64,000 nt of DNA from Motiliproteus sp. SC1-56 (GCF_017309075.1 NZ_JAEMGS010000016.1:1-64000); one strand, 5' to 3'; shown: positions 16,419 to 27,201, counted from the first letter of the stretch. Translations and numbers: made by a program. The notes: a model not told the origin generated them from the sequence alone.

Positions 16419-16850
16419 TTAAAAAGGCGACCACTGCTCCACGTAGACCACCGAGATATAACGCAGCCCTTTGCCAAGCCCCACGAGCAGCAGAAACAGT
16501 GAAAGCCGCACCCGCATGATGCCGGCGATCAGGGTCAGGGCGTCGCCGCCCACCGGCAGCCAGGCGAACAGCAGGCTCCAGAAGCCGTAGCGTTGAAAGC
16601 TGCGCTGGGCTTTTTCGATCTGCTCCGGCTTGAAGTAAAACCAGCGGCGGTTTTGAAAGTGCAGCAGGTAACGCCCCAGCCACCAGTTGACCACTGAACC
16701 AAGGGTGTTTCCGAGGGTGGCCACCGCCACCAGTGCAGCGGGGTCGCCGCCTTCGCGTAACAGGGCGAACAGCAGCACCTCCGAGTAGAAGGGAAGCAGG
16801 GTGGCGGCCAGAAAGGCGGATCCGAACAGCAGCAGGTAGGAAGTGATCAT
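16419..16850 (-). CDS. YqaA-like membrane protein, DedA/VTT type
   Basis: A 143-residue inner membrane protein with a SNARE-associated/VTT domain: hydrophobic helices, a reentrant-type segment (LPFYSEVLLFALL), GNTLGSVVNWWLG, and a conserved LPVGGDALTLIAG. Similar in size to E. coli YqaA. Its ATG at 16848-16850 overlaps the stop of the upstream amidotransferase (ATGA), so the longer upstream extension is not used. DedA-superfamily proteins move lipids or ions; here it ends an operon with NhaA and an amidoligase. Confidence 0.85.
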   Translation of the reverse strand: MITSYLLLFGSAFLAATLLPFYSEVLLFALLREGGDPAALVAVATLGNTLGSVVNWWLGRYLLHFQNRRWFYFKPEQIEKAQRSFQRYGFWSLLFAWLPVGGDALTLIAGIMRVRLSLFLLLVGLGKGLRYISVVYVEQWSPF

Positions 16851-17512
16851 CTGACTTTGTGCAACAACCAGCGAAACAGGGCGTATTGGGAGGGAAGATA
16901 GAACAGGTACTCCGGGTGCCATTGCACGCCCAGGATGGCACGACCCCGGCCGCACTCAACGGCCTGGGTGATGTCATCCAGGTCGCGACCGACCACCCGT
17001 AAGCCCTCGCCGGGGCTGTCGATCGCCTGGTGGTGCAGGCTGTTGACCCGCAGTTTGCGCCGGCGGCACAGCGCCGCCAGGTCGGAGTCGGCGGCGAGAT
17101 AGACCTGTTTGGTGGGGAGCAGGCCCGGCCGGTTGTAGGTGAGCTGGCGCATGTCGCGGATGTCCTGGTGCAGATCCCCACCCAGCACCACGTTGATCAA
17201 CTGCGCGCCGCGGCAGATGCCCAGGAGCGGGATATTCTGTTCAAGCGCGTAACGGATCCACTCGATTTCCAGCAGGTCGCGGCTTGGATCGGTGCGCACC
17301 TGGGCGTTGATGTCGCCATCGTAGTGCTCGGGGCTGATGTCGTCGCCGCCGCCGATTACCAGTGCGGCCAGGGGCTGCTCGTCGGGCTGGTGGCGAACGC
17401 TGATTCGCACCGGGTTGGCGCCGGCTAGGCTGAGGGCAACCCGGGTGCACCACCAGGACGGTGACCAGCGCCGGGCATTGCCGGTTACACCAACCCGTGG
17501 TCGTTCAGCCAT
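16847..17512 (-). CDS. Class I glutamine amidotransferase, PuuD-like
   Basis: A 221-residue protein of the peptidase C26 / gamma-glutamyl-GABA hydrolase type. The nucleophile elbow GICRGAQLIN and the catalytic WHPEY pair are intact. The start at 17512 (MAERPRVGV) overlaps the end of the amidoligase gene by 28 nt. The family hydrolyses or transfers gamma-glutamyl groups. Beside an amidoligase it may act on the amide bond or peptide that enzyme makes, as proposed for other amidoligase-GATase pairs by comparative genomics. It is not likely to be a putrescine-pathway enzyme here, since no other puu gene is near. Confidence 0.85.
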   Translation of the reverse strand: MAERPRVGVTGNARRWSPSWWCTRVALSLAGANPVRISVRHQPDEQPLAALVIGGGDDISPEHYDGDINAQVRTDPSRDLLEIEWIRYALEQNIPLLGICRGAQLINVVLGGDLHQDIRDMRQLTYNRPGLLPTKQVYLAADSDLAALCRRRKLRVNSLHHQAIDSPGEGLRVVGRDLDDITQAVECGRGRAILGVQWHPEYLFYLPSQYALFRWLLHKVR

Positions 17513-18486
17513 GAGGCCATATACTCCTGCCAGGTTCGACGGTTGACGCCCAGTACCGGGCGCCACTGACTTATAAAAGACCGGCTCAGGCGGTCGAGCT
17601 CAGCGGGACGCTGGGCCAATGACTCCACTACCCACCAACGGTTCCATTCATCCGCCAGCGACCACCCCGGGCGCTCCACGTGACTGTTGGGAAGGCGGTA
17701 GTGAAACGCCGGTCGGGCCTTGACCTTGGGATCGTCAACCTCCAGGCGCACTTGTTGAGCGTCTATCTGGGTCAGCAGGGGCAGCAGGTCCAGGCCGCGG
17801 TTGCGGGTTGGGTTGTGGGTCAGGTAGTCGCTGATCAAGCGCACCATGCTTGGGGGACGCTCGCTCAGCAGGGCCTTGAGGTAGCTGTCAGGGTAGAGAT
17901 CGATGTAGGGGCTGATACGGCGGGCCAGGTCCAGGGCGTGGGCCTCGGCCAGCCACCATTGCAGCAGGGCGAAGCTGCGCAGGTAGTCGTGCAGCGCGTT
18001 GACGTCGAGGGTCCCGATTTCCGGGTTGATATGAACACCGTAGGCGGCAATGGGGGAGTCATCGGTCCCCTGGGCGCCGGCCTGGCGTAGCCCTTCGACC
18101 AGGGCATGTAAAGCGGGAAGCTGGTCCAGTGGAAGGGGCGGGCAGACCACCTCGAGGGGGACCACGAGGTGAGCGGCCTGGCTGAGCAGGTCGGTCCACT
18201 CCCGGTCGCGCTCACCGTTTTCGGCTTCGGCCGCGGTGCGCTTCAGGTAGTCCCAGTCCAGCTCGATATTGAAGGTGCCCAGTCCCTCTACTTCCAGGTG
18301 CCGCTCGGCGGAGGAGCGGGTGTGGAGTTTCCCCCCCAGGGCCCGCTGCAGAATGCTGGCCGTCTCCTCCAGGCTAAGACCGGTAAATTCCAGTTCAAAG
18401 CCCACCCGGCGCATTTTCCCGTCGGCCGTGTGGGTGATGGGCGGCATGCGAAAGGGGGCGGGATGCTGCTCCTGTGTCAATGTCAT
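17485..18486 (-). CDS. Amidoligase-family (GS-fold) enzyme
   Basis: A 333-residue protein matching the putative amidoligase family (PF12224, glutamine synthetase-like COOH-NH2 ligase fold). Visible signs are RRVGFELEFTGL near the N-terminus, ERHLEVEGLG and NIELDWDYLK with the acidic metal ligands, and GVHINPEIGTLD. The family is predicted to use ATP to join a carboxyl group to an amine; products are largely unknown. I start at the ATG at 18486 (MTLTQEQ), 31 nt past the nhaA stop; the ribosome-binding site there is close and poor. It is followed by a class I amidotransferase in overlapping frame, a pairing known from amidoligase operons. Confidence 0.82.
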   Translation of the reverse strand: MTLTQEQHPAPFRMPPITHTADGKMRRVGFELEFTGLSLEETASILQRALGGKLHTRSSAERHLEVEGLGTFNIELDWDYLKRTAAEAENGERDREWTDLLSQAAHLVVPLEVVCPPLPLDQLPALHALVEGLRQAGAQGTDDSPIAAYGVHINPEIGTLDVNALHDYLRSFALLQWWLAEAHALDLARRISPYIDLYPDSYLKALLSERPPSMVRLISDYLTHNPTRNRGLDLLPLLTQIDAQQVRLEVDDPKVKARPAFHYRLPNSHVERPGWSLADEWNRWWVVESLAQRPAELDRLSRSFISQWRPVLGVNRRTWQEYMASWLNDHGLV

Positions 18487-18517
18487 CTCCTCGCCTGGGT
18501 GCGTGAGGCAGCCAGGC

Positions 18518-19903
18518 CTAGGGGGTGGATGGGCTGTCTCGGTGACGGGCAAACCAAACCAGCCAAAGAGCCCCGAGTGCGCCGGCTGCAAACGTGCCGC
18601 CTAGGATGCCAACCTTGGCTTGCGCCAGCAACTCAGGGTTTTGACCGAATGCCAGGGTGGCGATAAACATGGACATGGTGAACCCCATGCCGCCGACCAG
18701 GGCCATGCCCCCCACGTGGCCCGGCAGAACGCCCTCGGGCAGCCGGCCGAGGCCGGTCCAGATTGCCAGCAGGCAGCCGCCCAGGATCCCGACAAACTTA
18801 CCCAGCACCAGGCCCAGGCCGACGCCAAGGGTCGCTGGTGCGGCCAGGGCGCTGAGCAGCTCTTCGCTGGTCAGGCTCAGCCCCGCGTTCGCCAGGGCGA
18901 AGAGGGGCAGCACGAATAGCCCGACCGGGGTTTCCAGGGTGCGCTCCCAGCGTTGCAGGGGGGTGGTGGCCTGATAGGCGGTGTTCTCGATCTCTTCGAT
19001 CAGCTCGTGGGCTTCGGCATCGCCCAGGATCGGCGAGCGTGGCTCGCGTTTGTCATCGACGCGCGAGAGCAGTTTTTTGATCCGTTTCATGAACTGCCGA
19101 TGGCCGTGGCTGGGGCTGGCGGGCACCGTCAGTGCCGCCAGTATGCCGGCAACCGTGGTGTGCACACCGGAAAAGAGAAAGGCGGCCCACAGGGCAGCGC
19201 TCATCAAGGCATAGGGCCAGGCCCGGCGGATCCCGGCGACGTTGAGCAGCAGCATCAGCACCAGAGCCAGGCTGCCGCTGCCGAGCAGCGACCAGTCGAC
19301 GGTGTCGGTGTAAAACAGGGCGATCACCAGCACCGCGCCCATGTCATCCACGATGGCGATCGCCACCAGCAGGGTGACCAGGCCGGGCGGAACGCGCTTG
19401 CCCAACAGCACCAGCACCCCCAGGGCGAACGCAGTGTCGGTGGCCATGGGAATTCCCCAGCCCTGAAGCGCGGGAGCGTTGCTGTTCAGTGCCAGGTAGA
19501 CCAGGGCCGGTGCGGCCATGCCGCCGATGGCGCAGCAGATCACCAGCAGGCCGCGGCGTGGATCCTGGAACTCACCGGCCAGAATTTCCCGCTTCATTTC
19601 CAGCCCCAGGATAAAGAAGAACAGGGGCATCAGGCCGTCATTGATCCAGTGGCTCAGGGACTTTTCGAGTCGGTAATCGCCCAGGTAGACGCCAATTGGC
19701 GTATGCAGGAGCGCGGAGAACGCCTCGGCGTAGGGAGAGTTGGCCAGGGCCAGGGCCGCCACCATGCAGGTGAAAAGCAGCAGGCTGGAGGTGGTCTGGT
19801 CGCGAAGAAAGGCTTCAAAGGGAACCCGGATGCGTTCCAGGGCATGCTCCAGCGGGTTCGTGGTTTCATCCGGTTGAGGGCGCTCAGGGGATGCCGGTGA
19901 CAC
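18518..19903 (-). CDS. nhaA: Na+/H+ antiporter NhaA
   Basis: A 461-residue membrane protein with the full NhaA pattern: LPLFFFILGLEMKRE-type segment (LMPLFFFILGLEMKREIL), IPMATDTAFALG, and AIVDDMGAVLVIALFYT carrying the two ion-binding Asp. It exports Na+ in exchange for protons to regulate pH and salt. It is longer than E. coli NhaA (388) owing to an N-terminal extension and a charged cytoplasmic loop (about residues 280-330). It seems to be the first gene of an operon with the amidoligase, amidotransferase and YqaA-like genes. Confidence 0.95.
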   Translation of the reverse strand: MSPASPERPQPDETTNPLEHALERIRVPFEAFLRDQTTSSLLLFTCMVAALALANSPYAEAFSALLHTPIGVYLGDYRLEKSLSHWINDGLMPLFFFILGLEMKREILAGEFQDPRRGLLVICCAIGGMAAPALVYLALNSNAPALQGWGIPMATDTAFALGVLVLLGKRVPPGLVTLLVAIAIVDDMGAVLVIALFYTDTVDWSLLGSGSLALVLMLLLNVAGIRRAWPYALMSAALWAAFLFSGVHTTVAGILAALTVPASPSHGHRQFMKRIKKLLSRVDDKREPRSPILGDAEAHELIEEIENTAYQATTPLQRWERTLETPVGLFVLPLFALANAGLSLTSEELLSALAAPATLGVGLGLVLGKFVGILGGCLLAIWTGLGRLPEGVLPGHVGGMALVGGMGFTMSMFIATLAFGQNPELLAQAKVGILGGTFAAGALGALWLVWFARHRDSPSTP

Positions 19904-19990
19904 GGTGGGCTCCTGTGGATCGAGGGCGATCTGATCGCCCCGTACCCTTTTAACCCTAGCAGTTGCCCCAGGGGGCGCAAGAACGCGCCC

Positions 19991-20245
19991 TTACTGCTGC
20001 GCCAAAATCCCCTGTTCGTTCAGGAACTTGACTAGGTCTTCGTAACCGCCGATGTAGTCCTTGCCGCAGAAGATCTGGGGCACCGTCTGCACCGCCTTGC
20101 CGACCGTTTTTTCCAGGTCCGCCTGGCTGATCCCCTCCTGGTGGATGTCAAAGTAGGCAAAGGGCAGGGACTGCTGTTCACAGAGCTCCTTGGCACGGCG
20201 GCAAAAGCCGCAGCCTTCACGACCGAAAATGGTGATGCGTTCCAT
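19991..20245 (-). CDS. Glutaredoxin
   Basis: An 84-residue protein with thioredoxin-like fold, active site GCGFCRRAK, the cis-Pro TVPQIF and GGYEDL near the end, as in monomeric dithiol glutaredoxins of the GrxC type. It would reduce disulfides with glutathione in the cytoplasm. The start at 20245 (MERITIFG) has GAGGAG upstream. Confidence 0.93.
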   Translation of the reverse strand: MERITIFGREGCGFCRRAKELCEQQSLPFAYFDIHQEGISQADLEKTVGKAVQTVPQIFCGKDYIGGYEDLVKFLNEQGILAQQ

Positions 20246-20442
20246 GAATAGCTCCTCTGGGGTGCATGAATGTGGCCTTGCCGTGTGGCTCGTCCGGCGA
20301 ACCAGCATAGACCCGGGGTGGGGGATTTGTCCAAACGCCGTGCCCCGGGCTGGCGATACCCGTTCATACCGCCTGCGGCTTTGGTTAAGATAGCCTGCCA
20401 GCGGATACTTGGCCGCACCCTCTTTGAGTCAACAAGGTGACC

Positions 20443-22095
20443 ATGGATAACATTATTACCCTGATCCTGATCTGCGCGGCCGCTTCCCTCGCGGTGAACG
20501 TTATTCTGAAAAAGTTCGAAGTGGAGTCGGTTATCGGCTACATCCTGACCGGCATGGCGGTGGGGTTCGCCTTCGATCTGCAGCACAGTCACAGCCTGGA
20601 GGTAATCGCCGAGTTCGGCATTGTGTTTCTGATGTTTACCATCGGTCTGGAGTTTTCTCCCGCCAAGCTGCGGCTGATGAAAAAGGAGGTCTTTGTGTTC
20701 GGCCCGCTGCAGTTGGTCGGCACAGCGCTTCCCTTTTTCATGATCGGCCACTGGCTGCTGGGGCTGTCGGTGCAGGTGAACCTTATTGTCAGTCTGGCGC
20801 TGGCGCTGTCCTCCACGGCGATTGTCCTTAACCTGCTGACCAAGAGCCGGAAAATCAGCGGGCGTTACGGCCGCAACGCGGTGGGCGTTCTGCTATTCCA
20901 GGACATCGCCGTTATCCCGCTGCTGCTGATGGTCTCGATCTTCGCCAGCACCCAGGAAAGCGTGCCCGCGCTCTTGCTGGAAGTCCTGATCGACGGCGTC
21001 GTCGTGTTTCTGCTGCTGTTTCTCGGGGGGCGGATCCTGACGCCTCATGTCATGGAGCAGGTGATCGGAACCCGCTCCAACGAGCTTTTTGTCGGCGGCA
21101 TCCTGGTGTTTGTGGTCGGTGCCGCGCAACTGGCCCACGGGCTGGGCTTTTCTTATTCCCTGGGGGCTTTTCTCGCCGGCATGGTGATCGCAGAAACCCA
21201 GTACAAGCACCAGGTCGAGGCGGACCTGACCCCCTTTCGCGACCTGCTGCTGGGGGTGTTTTTCATTACCGTGGGGATGCAGGTCAACCCGGTGTTCGTC
21301 ATCTCCAACCTGCCGGTGATCCTGGCGGTGATGGCCGGCCTGCTATTGATCAAAGCGTTGATTCTGTTTGCCATCATGCGGCTATTCAACGGTACCCGCA
21401 CCTCCGTGAAAACGGCGCTGCTGCTCTCCCAGTGTGGTGAATTCTCGTTTGTTATCTTCGAGACCGCCCAGGTCAACGGACTCTTCATGGACCCGAAGCT
21501 GGGGCAGGTGCTGATCATGGCCATTGTCCTGACCATGATGCTGACCCCATTCCTGTTCCGTTACCTGGACCGGATTACCTCGGCGCTGGTGAAGGGGCCG
21601 AGCAGGCGTCAACCGCGGCATGAGGAAGAGGAAGATGAAACGCTTGATGCCGGCGATGCCGAGCGCGTGGTGGTCTTCGGCTTCGGCCGGCTGGGCCAGC
21701 GGGTGGCAGCCCACCTGGATGCGGCGGATCTGCCTTACCTGGGGGTGGAGCATGATGGGGCGGCGTTCAGGGAGTGCCGTGAGCGCGGGCTGCCGGTGGT
21801 TTACGGTAACGCCGGCCAGCAGCAGTTTCTGCAACAGCTTCACGTGGAGCAGGCGCGGGCGGTGGTGATCGCCATGAGCAACGAGCCGCGTATTTTGCAG
21901 GTAGCCCAGGCGCTGCGGTCCGTGGCGCCGCGGGTGCCGGTGGTGGTCTGCGTCTCCAGCCCGGCGTTGCGCGAAGAGCTTGCGGAGCTCGGTGTTGAGG
22001 TGCCGATCGATAGCCTGGAGCAGACCTCCGTGGCGCTGGCCGACGCGGTGGTTGCGCTGGAGGCGCTGCAGGCGCCGGCGCCGGTGCGGGGCTGA
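20443..22095 (+). CDS. Kef-type CPA2 cation/proton antiporter with TrkA-N domain
   Basis: A 550-residue protein. The first 380 residues hold about 12 membrane helices of the CPA2 family (VIGYILTGM, FMFTIGLEFSPAKL-like FLMFTIGLEFS, GAFLAGMVIAET). The last 140 hold a Rossmann nucleotide-binding TrkA-N domain (VVVFGFGRLGQRVA). It probably couples K+ or Na+ efflux to proton uptake under nucleotide or glutathione control, like KefB/KefC. ATG 20443 is chosen because AAGG is 6 nt upstream; a GTG two codons earlier is in frame. It diverges from the glutaredoxin gene and converges on rpoD. Confidence 0.92.
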   Translation: MDNIITLILICAAASLAVNVILKKFEVESVIGYILTGMAVGFAFDLQHSHSLEVIAEFGIVFLMFTIGLEFSPAKLRLMKKEVFVFGPLQLVGTALPFFMIGHWLLGLSVQVNLIVSLALALSSTAIVLNLLTKSRKISGRYGRNAVGVLLFQDIAVIPLLLMVSIFASTQESVPALLLEVLIDGVVVFLLLFLGGRILTPHVMEQVIGTRSNELFVGGILVFVVGAAQLAHGLGFSYSLGAFLAGMVIAETQYKHQVEADLTPFRDLLLGVFFITVGMQVNPVFVISNLPVILAVMAGLLLIKALILFAIMRLFNGTRTSVKTALLLSQCGEFSFVIFETAQVNGLFMDPKLGQVLIMAIVLTMMLTPFLFRYLDRITSALVKGPSRRQPRHEEEEDETLDAGDAERVVVFGFGRLGQRVAAHLDAADLPYLGVEHDGAAFRECRERGLPVVYGNAGQQQFLQQLHVEQARAVVIAMSNEPRILQVAQALRSVAPRVPVVVCVSSPALREELAELGVEVPIDSLEQTSVALADAVVALEALQAPAPVRG

Positions 22096-22140
22096 GGCGC
22101 CATCCGGCGTTGAGGCCGGGGGGCCCCGGTCTGAGCAGAA

Positions 22141-22170
22141 ACAAAAACGCCCGCGGAGCGGGCGTTTTTG
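22141..22170. terminator. Bidirectional rho-independent terminator
   Basis: A stem AACGCCCGC/GCGGGCGTT with a 3-nt loop and A- and T-runs on both sides lies between the convergent antiporter gene and rpoD. It should end transcripts from both. Confidence 0.92.
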
Positions 22171-22193
22171 TCTAGGGGGCTGGGCGCTAAGCC

Positions 22194-23999
<1,806 letters not shown>

Positions 24000-24041
24000 G
24001 TGCCCTATAGCCTAGTCTGAGGTTCAAAAAAATAGCCGCAT

Positions 24042-24070
24042 ATTATAGACGCGTAGCGGCCGGATATCCA
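24042..24070 (-). promoter_or_regulatory. Internal sigma70 promoter of rpoD
   Basis: On the minus strand TGGATA (24065-24070) and a perfect TATAAT (24042-24047) are 17 nt apart, 43 nt upstream of the rpoD start. The rest of 24071-24258 shows no gene. Confidence 0.65.
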
Positions 24071-24258
24071 TAGAAGAGGGTGTCACCCGCTGCGAACCCT
24101 GCGCGGGAGGCGGCGCTGCATTGAGGGGAGGAGCGCCTGACTGTTTGTGAGGAGTGTTTTCGACAATAACTGCTCACCAGTCCTTAATGGGGGCGTTTGT
24201 TGGCGTTTCAACTAGCATAGCCGACGCCGCCGCTTTTGCTTGGCTACAAAGGTAGCGG

Positions 24259-26217
24259 CTAGCGGCGGTGAAACTTGAGCAGCAACTTGTTGAGCTGGTC
24301 CCGCTCTTCGGCTTTGAGGGGGCTGGTCTTGTGCTTCTGTTTCAGTTGTTCCAGTTCCGCGAGCAGCCGTTCCCGGACCAGTTGGTGGAGGGCGTCGATA
24401 AATTCGCGCCCTTCGCCGACGCTGACCAGCAGTTCTTCTTCCAGTAACTCCTTGAGCAGGGGGTAATAGGGAGAGTCCTGCCACTCCACCAGTAAGACCG
24501 CGGGCTTGATCCCGGGGTTCCCGCGCAACTCATCGATCAGCGCCTTGAGCAGGCTGAGCTCCTGTTGCTGAATCTCGCCCAGGGCCTCGGTGGTTTCAAA
24601 ATCCACTTTCAATGCCAGCTGGGGAAAGTGCAGCAGCCAGCGCAGGGCCTTGGTGGCGGTGGATGAGACGCGGGGGCGGGGAGCGGGCTCGGTGAAGCGC
24701 TGGCGCTCGCCCTTCCATTTCCGTGGCCTGCCTTGACCGTGGCTGGCGCCTTGAGTGTAGTGATGGTCCTGACTTTGACCATGACCATGACCATGACCAT
24801 GACCATGACCATGGCCATGGCCTTGGTACGGGGCGGGTGCCGGGGGCGCGTCGCTGAACGCATAGGCGGGCTCTTCGTCGAAATAGCCCGGCTCCCACTC
24901 GGGAGGGGGCTCTGCCGGCTCGGAAGGCGGGCTTTCAAAAAAAGCGCTGTCCAGTCCTGTTATCTCCGCCAGTTGTTGCTTCATCAGCTGGCGAAAGGCG
25001 TCCCCGGGAATCTTGTCGATCAGGGGGCGCGCCAGCGCGCTCAGTTGGGCGCGGTCTTCGCCGCTCTCCAGGGTCAGCCCCTCGCTGAGAGCGGCAAAGA
25101 AAAAGGTCGACAGCGGTTGAGCCTGTTGAATCCGTTCCTCCAGCGCTTCCTTACCTTCGCGGCGCACGAGGCTGTCCGGATCCTCGCCGTCGGGGAGGAA
25201 GAGAAACCGCGCCTGGCGTCCGTCTTCCATCAGCGGCAGGGCGGTTTCCAGTGCCCGCCGCGCTGCCCGGCGTCCTGCGGCATCGCCGTCAAAGCAGAAC
25301 ACCAGATCTTTAACCAGTTTGTAGAGGCGCGTCAGATGGTGGGCGCTGGTGGCGGTGCCCAGGGTGGCCACGGCGTTGCGAATGCCGAACTGGGCCAGGG
25401 CTACTACGTCCATGTAGCCTTCGACGATCAGGATGCGCTCCAGTTGGCGGTTGGCCTGGCGTGCCTGGTAGAGCCCGTACAGCTCCCGGTTCTTGTGGAA
25501 GGTGTCGGTCTCCGGGGAGTTGAGGTACTTGGGTTTGTCGTCGTTGAGTACCCGCCCGCCAAAGGCGATGACCCGGCCGCGCATGTCGATGATGGGGAAC
25601 ATGATGCGGTCGCGGAAGCGGTCGTAACACTTGGCTTCCTCGGGCTTGAGAACCACCAGGCCGGCTTTGTCCAGCGCCCGTTGCGCCGGTTCCTGGTCGG
25701 CCTTGAGGTGCTTGAGCAGGTTGTCCCAGCCCGGGGGGGCGTAACCGATGCGGTATTCCTGGGCGATGCGGCCGCTCAGTCCCCGGTTTTTCAGGTACGT
25801 CACGGCCCGTTCTCGCTGGCGGTGCTGCCGCAGTTGCTGGCAGTAGTAGTCGGCGGCCTGCTGCAGCAGGTCGTAGGCCTCGTTGCGGGACTTGTCGGCT
25901 TGGCGCGGTTTGCCGTCCTCCTCGGGGACCTCGAGCCCGAGTCGGCGTGCCAGGGTTTCCACCGCCTGCGGAAAATCCAGGCGGTCATGCTCCATGACAA
26001 AGCCCAGCGCGTTGCCGCCGGCACCACAGCCGAAGCAGTAATAAAACTGTTTTTCAGGATTGACGCTGAAGGAGGGGGTCTTTTCCTGGTGGAAGGGGCA
26101 GAGGCCGGAATAGTTGCGCCCGGCGCGCTTGAGATTCAGGCGCTCTTCCACCACGTCGACAATGTCGGTGCGGTTGAGCAGGTCGTCGATAAAATCCTGG
26201 GGAATTCGTCCCGCCAT
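24259..26217 (-). CDS. dnaG: DNA primase DnaG with a Gly-His repeat linker
   Basis: A 652-residue primase. The N-terminal zinc finger has CPFH and CFGC ligands. The TOPRIM core shows ILIVEGYMDV (Glu) and CFDGDAAG (Asp-x-Asp). The C-terminal helicase-binding domain ends in LNKLLLKFHRR. Between core and C-terminal domain lies an unusual Pro- and Ser-poor linker containing seven Gly-His dipeptides, followed by further His, Gln and Lys-rich sequence. It makes RNA primers for replication with DnaB. It belongs to the rpsU operon. The ATG at 26217 is used; an in-frame TTG precedes it. Confidence 0.97.
   Translation of the reverse strand: MAGRIPQDFIDDLLNRTDIVDVVEERLNLKRAGRNYSGLCPFHQEKTPSFSVNPEKQFYYCFGCGAGGNALGFVMEHDRLDFPQAVETLARRLGLEVPEEDGKPRQADKSRNEAYDLLQQAADYYCQQLRQHRQRERAVTYLKNRGLSGRIAQEYRIGYAPPGWDNLLKHLKADQEPAQRALDKAGLVVLKPEEAKCYDRFRDRIMFPIIDMRGRVIAFGGRVLNDDKPKYLNSPETDTFHKNRELYGLYQARQANRQLERILIVEGYMDVVALAQFGIRNAVATLGTATSAHHLTRLYKLVKDLVFCFDGDAAGRRAARRALETALPLMEDGRQARFLFLPDGEDPDSLVRREGKEALEERIQQAQPLSTFFFAALSEGLTLESGEDRAQLSALARPLIDKIPGDAFRQLMKQQLAEITGLDSAFFESPPSEPAEPPPEWEPGYFDEEPAYAFSDAPPAPAPYQGHGHGHGHGHGHGHGQSQDHHYTQGASHGQGRPRKWKGERQRFTEPAPRPRVSSTATKALRWLLHFPQLALKVDFETTEALGEIQQQELSLLKALIDELRGNPGIKPAVLLVEWQDSPYYPLLKELLEEELLVSVGEGREFIDALHQLVRERLLAELEQLKQKHKTSPLKAEERDQLNKLLLKFHRR
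24781..24822 (-). repeat. Seven tandem hexanucleotides coding Gly-His
   Basis: Five ATGACC units and two ATGGCC units (plus-strand view) run without a gap, each coding Gly-His on the minus strand inside dnaG. Repeat number may vary by slippage without shifting frame. Confidence 0.9.
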
Positions 26218-26303
26218 CAAGGGTCCAGCCGGTTGGGCGCCAGGCGCCAGCTTAGCAGTCTGCTTGGCGTTAGAACAGTGACCGCCGGGGGCGATCGGGA
26301 GTA

Positions 26304-26756
26304 TCAGCCCAGGCGGGCTTTGATGCGTTTGCTGACGGAACCCATGTCGGCGCGGCCCTGAAGCTTGGGCTTGAGCGCTCCCATTACCTGGCCCATCTCT
26401 TTCATTGAACTGGCGCCGGTCTGGTTGATGGCTTCCGCGATCAGTTGATCAATTTCGTCGTCGGTTAATTGGGCGGGAAGAAAGGTTTTAATCACCTCCA
26501 GTTCGTTCTTCTCCACCTCAATGAGGTCCTCACGGCCGGCGCTCTCGAACTGGGCGATGGAATCCCGACGCTGCTTTTGCATCTTGTCGAGGATGGCCAG
26601 CACTCTGGCATCGTCCAGTTCGATTCGCTCGTCGACTTCAACGCGCTTGAGCTCAGCCATGATCGAACGCACCGTCTGCAGGCGCGCCTTGTCTTTGGCG
26701 CGCATGGCTGCTTTCTGGGCGTCCTTGATCTGGATCTTGAGCGGGCAGTCTGCCAT
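26304..26756 (-). CDS. yqeY: GatB/YqeY domain protein
   Basis: A 150-residue YqeY protein, the stand-alone helical domain related to the C-terminus of the GatB amidotransferase subunit. It shows RSIMAELKRVEVDER, ELEVIKTFLPAQLTDDEI and MGQVMGALKPKLQGRADMG. It sits between rpsU and dnaG, its usual place in gammaproteobacteria. Its exact role is not settled; tRNA binding is likely from the domain. Confidence 0.95.
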   Translation of the reverse strand: MADCPLKIQIKDAQKAAMRAKDKARLQTVRSIMAELKRVEVDERIELDDARVLAILDKMQKQRRDSIAQFESAGREDLIEVEKNELEVIKTFLPAQLTDDEIDQLIAEAINQTGASSMKEMGQVMGALKPKLQGRADMGSVSKRIKARLG

Positions 26757-26802
26757 GGCTAAGCGCGGAGTCCGGTAACCGTGAATTCAGTAAAAGGTCT
26801 GC

Positions 26803-27018
26803 TTAGTACAGGCGCACGTGGCGGCGCTGCTCGCGCTGGACCTTCTTGGCGTGACGCTTGACCGCTGCGGCTGCCTTGCGCTTGCGAACGGACGTGGGCT
26901 TCTCGTAGAACTCACGACGACGGACTTCGGCGAGAACGCCGGCTTTTTCGCAGGAACGCTTGAAGCGACGCAGAGCAATGTCAAAAGGCTCGCTGTCACG
27001 TACTTTTACATGTGGCAT
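26803..27018 (-). CDS. rpsU: 30S ribosomal protein S21
   Basis: A 71-residue S21 of normal length ([27 protein letters not shown]) with a basic C-terminus. It helps the 30S subunit pair with mRNA during initiation. First gene of the cluster with yqeY, dnaG and rpoD, and divergent from tsaD. Confidence 0.98.
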   Translation of the reverse strand: MPHVKVRDSEPFDIALRRFKRSCEKAGVLAEVRRREFYEKPTSVRKRKAAAAVKRHAKKVQREQRRHVRLY

Positions 27019-27072
27019 TGAAGTTACCTTGGTTACCTTTGGTTGGTGCGTTTACTTAGATAAACGTTTGCT

Positions 27073-27103
27073 GCCTGTTTTTTAGCCAAAAAACAAAACA
27101 GGC
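27073..27103 (-). promoter_or_regulatory. Leader hairpin upstream of rpsU
   Basis: GCCTGTTTT (27073-27081) and AAAACAGGC (27095-27103) form a 9-bp stem 55-85 nt upstream of rpsU, with a possible -10 TAGAAT just before it on the minus strand. It could serve as an attenuator or a regulatory leader. Confidence 0.35.
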
Positions 27104-27201
27104 GGCGTATTCTACTCGCAGCGCCCATCAACTGTAAACCCTCGGGAGGGACTCTGGTATGATGCGGCTTTTTCCAGTTTCCAGTGGGAGTGTAGTTGGC
27201 G

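Noticed and set aside
24776-24826. CRISPR-like array
   Set aside because: The short repeat has six-base units without spacers and lies in frame within dnaG. No CRISPR array was seen anywhere in the window.
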